Source of the DNA: Lichenifustis flavocetrariae
Lineage (GTDB): Bacteria > Pseudomonadota > Alphaproteobacteria > Rhizobiales > Beijerinckiaceae
DNA: 64,000 nt
Direction: 5' to 3'
Assembly: GCF_026130545.1 (NCBI RefSeq)
Contig: NZ_JAMOIM010000006.1
Coordinates: 62,001 to 126,000 of the forward strand
The position numbers and the translations under genes are program-made. A model generated the notes under the pieces. The model had not been told where the DNA came from, did no database searches, and worked only from the letters and a program-made list of their open reading frames with translations. Numbering within the stretch: position 1 is the first letter of the stretch; each line of letters begins with the position of its first letter. Shown in pieces: positions 62,167-64,000 of this stretch.

Positions 62167-63267
62167 TCAGAACACTCTGTGGACCCAACCATAGGCATCT
62201 GCCGCCGCACCGCGCTGCAGATCGGTCAGGGACCGCCGCAGGCTCTGGGCCACCGAATCGTTTTCGCGCCCTTGGGCCATGCTGAACGATCCGGCGCCGT
62301 CCTTGACCTCGCCGATCGGGGCGATCACGGCGGCGGTGCCGCACGCGAAGGCCTCGCGCAGCCGGCCGCTCTCGGCGTCGGCACGCCATTGCTCGATGCT
62401 GTAGGGTTCTTCACGCACGTCAAGCCCGCTGGCCCGCGCCAGGGTGATGATGGAATCCCGGGTGATCCCGGGCAGGATCGTGCCGGACAGGGGCGGCGTG
62501 ACGAGCGAGCCATCGTCAAACACGAAGAACACGTTCATGCCGCCGAGTTCCTCGACCCAGCGCCGCTCGATCGCATCGAGGAACACCACCTGATCGCAGC
62601 CCTGCCGCATCGCCTCGGCCTGGGCCGGCAGGCTCGCCGCGTAGTTGCCGCCGCATTTCGCAGCGCCGGTGCCGCCCGGCGCCGCCCGCGTATAGCTGCG
62701 CGAGACCCAGACCGAGATCGGCTTCGGCCCGCTCTTGAAATAGGAACCGACCGGCGACGCGATGACCATGTAGAGGTAGTCGCTGGCGGGCTTGACGCCG
62801 AGGAACGCTTCGCCGGCGATCATGAAGGGGCGCAGATAGAGACTGCCGCCCGGGGTGGTTGGGATCCAAGCCCGGTCGATCGACACGAGCTGGCTCACGG
62901 ATTGGATGAACATGTCTTCGGGCAGCGCCGGCATGGCCAGACGCTCGGCCGAGTTGGCGAAACGCCGCGCATTGGCGTCGGGCCGGAACAGCACGGCGCC
63001 GCCGCCCTCGAGGCTGTAGGCCTTCATGCCCTCGAAGATTTCCTGGGCGTAGTGGAGCACGGCCGCCGCCGGATCCATGGTGATCGGCCGGCGCGCCTCG
63101 ACCGTGGCGTCATGCCAGCCCGCATCGGTGTTGTAACGGATCGTCACCATATGGTCGGTGAACACCCGGCCGAAATCGGGATTGGCCAGAAGAGCGGCGC
63201 GTTCCGCGTCGGCCACGGGCGCATGGTGGGGGATGGTCTTGAAGGCCGGTGCGGACTCACCACTCAT
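62167..63267 (-). CDS. ilvE: Branched-chain amino-acid aminotransferase
   Basis: IlvE makes leucine, isoleucine and valine from their keto acids with PLP. The 366-residue product has the fold-IV features: LHYAQEIFEGMKAY near the N-terminus, SLYLRPFMIAGEAFLGVKPA, the PLP lysine K204 in GTGAAKCGGNYAASL and the EELGGMNVFFVFDDG strand. The 366-residue type II length with these motifs is typical of alphaproteobacteria. The gene stands alone on the minus strand. Confidence 0.95.
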   Translation of the reverse strand: MSGESAPAFKTIPHHAPVADAERAALLANPDFGRVFTDHMVTIRYNTDAGWHDATVEARRPITMDPAAAVLHYAQEIFEGMKAYSLEGGGAVLFRPDANARRFANSAERLAMPALPEDMFIQSVSQLVSIDRAWIPTTPGGSLYLRPFMIAGEAFLGVKPASDYLYMVIASPVGSYFKSGPKPISVWVSRSYTRAAPGGTGAAKCGGNYAASLPAQAEAMRQGCDQVVFLDAIERRWVEELGGMNVFFVFDDGSLVTPPLSGTILPGITRDSIITLARASGLDVREEPYSIEQWRADAESGRLREAFACGTAAVIAPIGEVKDGAGSFSMAQGRENDSVAQSLRRSLTDLQRGAAADAYGWVHRVF

Positions 63268-63397
63268 CGAATTGTCTTTCTCGAATAGGTCAGTGTTGCT
63301 GTCTTATCTACCACGCGTTCAGGCAGTCGCGCTAGGCTGCGACCTTGTCAATCGGAAAAATCTTTGGGTCGACACGGGTTGTCGCGTGGTGCTGTGA

Positions 63398-63862
63398 TCA
63401 AGGGGTCTGAAGACGCGCCCCAGGAAGGCTGGCCGCGGTGTCAGAGCGGCGCTTGCGAAAGGGCCAGTCGATCACCCCGGCACAGAACAGGGCCCACCAC
63501 ACGAACACCGGCTGAAAGGCCAGGCGCGGTCCGTGATACCACCAGCTGTGCGGCAGGCTCGGGATATCGACGTTGCCGAAGGCATGCTTGATGTTGGCCG
63601 GGTAGACGCAGACCGCATAGAGCGCCAGCATGATCCCGGCGAGCCAGCGCGTGCGGGGAACGAATAGACCGAGACCACCGGCGATCTCGCACACCCCGGT
63701 CGCGATGACGGTGGCGCGGGGCGCCGGCACCCAATCCGGCATGATCGGCAAAAACGCTTCGGCCATGAAAACATGAACGAAGCCGAAACCGATGTAGAGA
63801 ACCGCCATCAGGCCGAGAAGGACCCAGCGGGCTCCGGCATGGGGCAGATCGTTCAGGTTCAT
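63398..63862 (-). CDS. DoxX-family membrane protein
   Basis: A 154-residue product with four transmembrane helices (about 12-30, 46-64, 71-91, 106-128), and the blocks FGFVHVFMAEAF and GVCEIAGGLGLFVPRTRWLAGIMLALYAVCVYPANIKHAF seen in DoxX-like proteins. DoxX proteins are membrane partners of oxidoreductases; the partner here is unknown. Start at the ATG 63862; the in-frame upstream part is arginine-rich and unlikely. The ATG is close to an acidic-basic loop typical of small membrane proteins. Confidence 0.82.
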   Translation of the reverse strand: MNLNDLPHAGARWVLLGLMAVLYIGFGFVHVFMAEAFLPIMPDWVPAPRATVIATGVCEIAGGLGLFVPRTRWLAGIMLALYAVCVYPANIKHAFGNVDIPSLPHSWWYHGPRLAFQPVFVWWALFCAGVIDWPFRKRRSDTAASLPGARLQTP

Positions 63863-63974
63863 CGTCGGACCTTTCTGGCTGGCGCGGGTGGGCGGGTCGT
63901 CTCGTCTTCGACCATGCGGCCCTAAGTCCGAGTCGAGGCGGCGTAGCGCCCCTCCGGGATAGATGGAACACAAG

Positions 63975-64000
63975 ATGGCATCGTCGACAGAACCCGTATG
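63975..64000 (+). CDS. Possible start of a plus-strand gene cut by the window edge
   Basis: ATG GCA TCG TCG ACA GAA CCC GTA follows GGAACACAAG and stays open to the end. Only eight codons are visible, so this is a weak hint. Confidence 0.2.

Overview
The window is a 64 kb stretch of a GC-rich alphaproteobacterial chromosome. Gene content points to Hyphomicrobiales (Rhizobiales): the flagellar genes include the alphaproteobacterial markers flaF and flbT and the rhizobial-type motC, and the housekeeping genes infC, zwf, folP/folK, ilvE and the NUDIX/PhzF pair are of the same type. A Beijerinckiaceae/Methylobacteriaceae-like host is my best guess; this is inference from protein style, not a search. 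No tRNA, rRNA or CRISPR array was recognised.

Layout. 1-4.4 kb: a partial ORF, an EamA transporter, a small secreted protein, infC (with an AUU start), a DUF3597 protein and zwf. 4.4-17.4 kb: a 14-gene minus-strand flagellar block read fliF-fliH-like-motB-motC-fliK-lytic transglycosylase-flgE-flgK-flgL-flaF-flbT-flgD-fliQ-DUF6165. 17.5-24.7 kb: a nucleotide-sugar block (Gfo/Idh oxidoreductase, epimerase, two DegT aminotransferases, hexapeptide acetyltransferase, CgeB-like glycosyltransferase) lying directly upstream of fliF, with a divergent NeuD-type acetyltransferase. This could be a flagellin or surface glycosylation locus. 24.7-28 kb: a DUF6502/DUF5666/PhyH-like oxygenase group. 28-34.7 kb: folP-folK, an orphan terminator, a broken L,D-transpeptidase, DUF1289, a 2OG-Fe(II) oxygenase, zapE, an extensin-like protein and a dual-specificity phosphatase. 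34.8-37.3 kb: an acetyltransferase, a rhamnosyltransferase-like protein and a C/H amidase-like protein.

37.5-43.7 kb holds the most interesting unit: a tight six-gene minus-strand operon encoding a HAD-UbiA fusion, a DprE1-like oxidase, a DprE2-like reductase, an extended SDR, an FAD oxidoreductase and a GtrA-type membrane protein. The UbiA/DprE1/DprE2/GtrA set matches the mycobacterial route to polyprenyl-phospho-D-arabinose and its proposed flippase. A divergent GT-C transferase and an acyltransferase-3 protein (44.2-47.2 kb) could use or modify the product. A decayed DDE transposase (47.2-47.9 kb) then borders a visibly AT-richer island (47.8-52.7 kb) with a multispanning protein, a secreted beta-helix protein and a Wzy/WaaL-like protein.

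53-64 kb returns to ordinary chromosome: a PAS-GGDEF protein, nadE, a LysR regulator divergent from a TmpA/TmpB-like phosphonate oxidation pair, two small secreted proteins, dps, a PhzF-NUDIX pair, ilvE and a DoxX protein.
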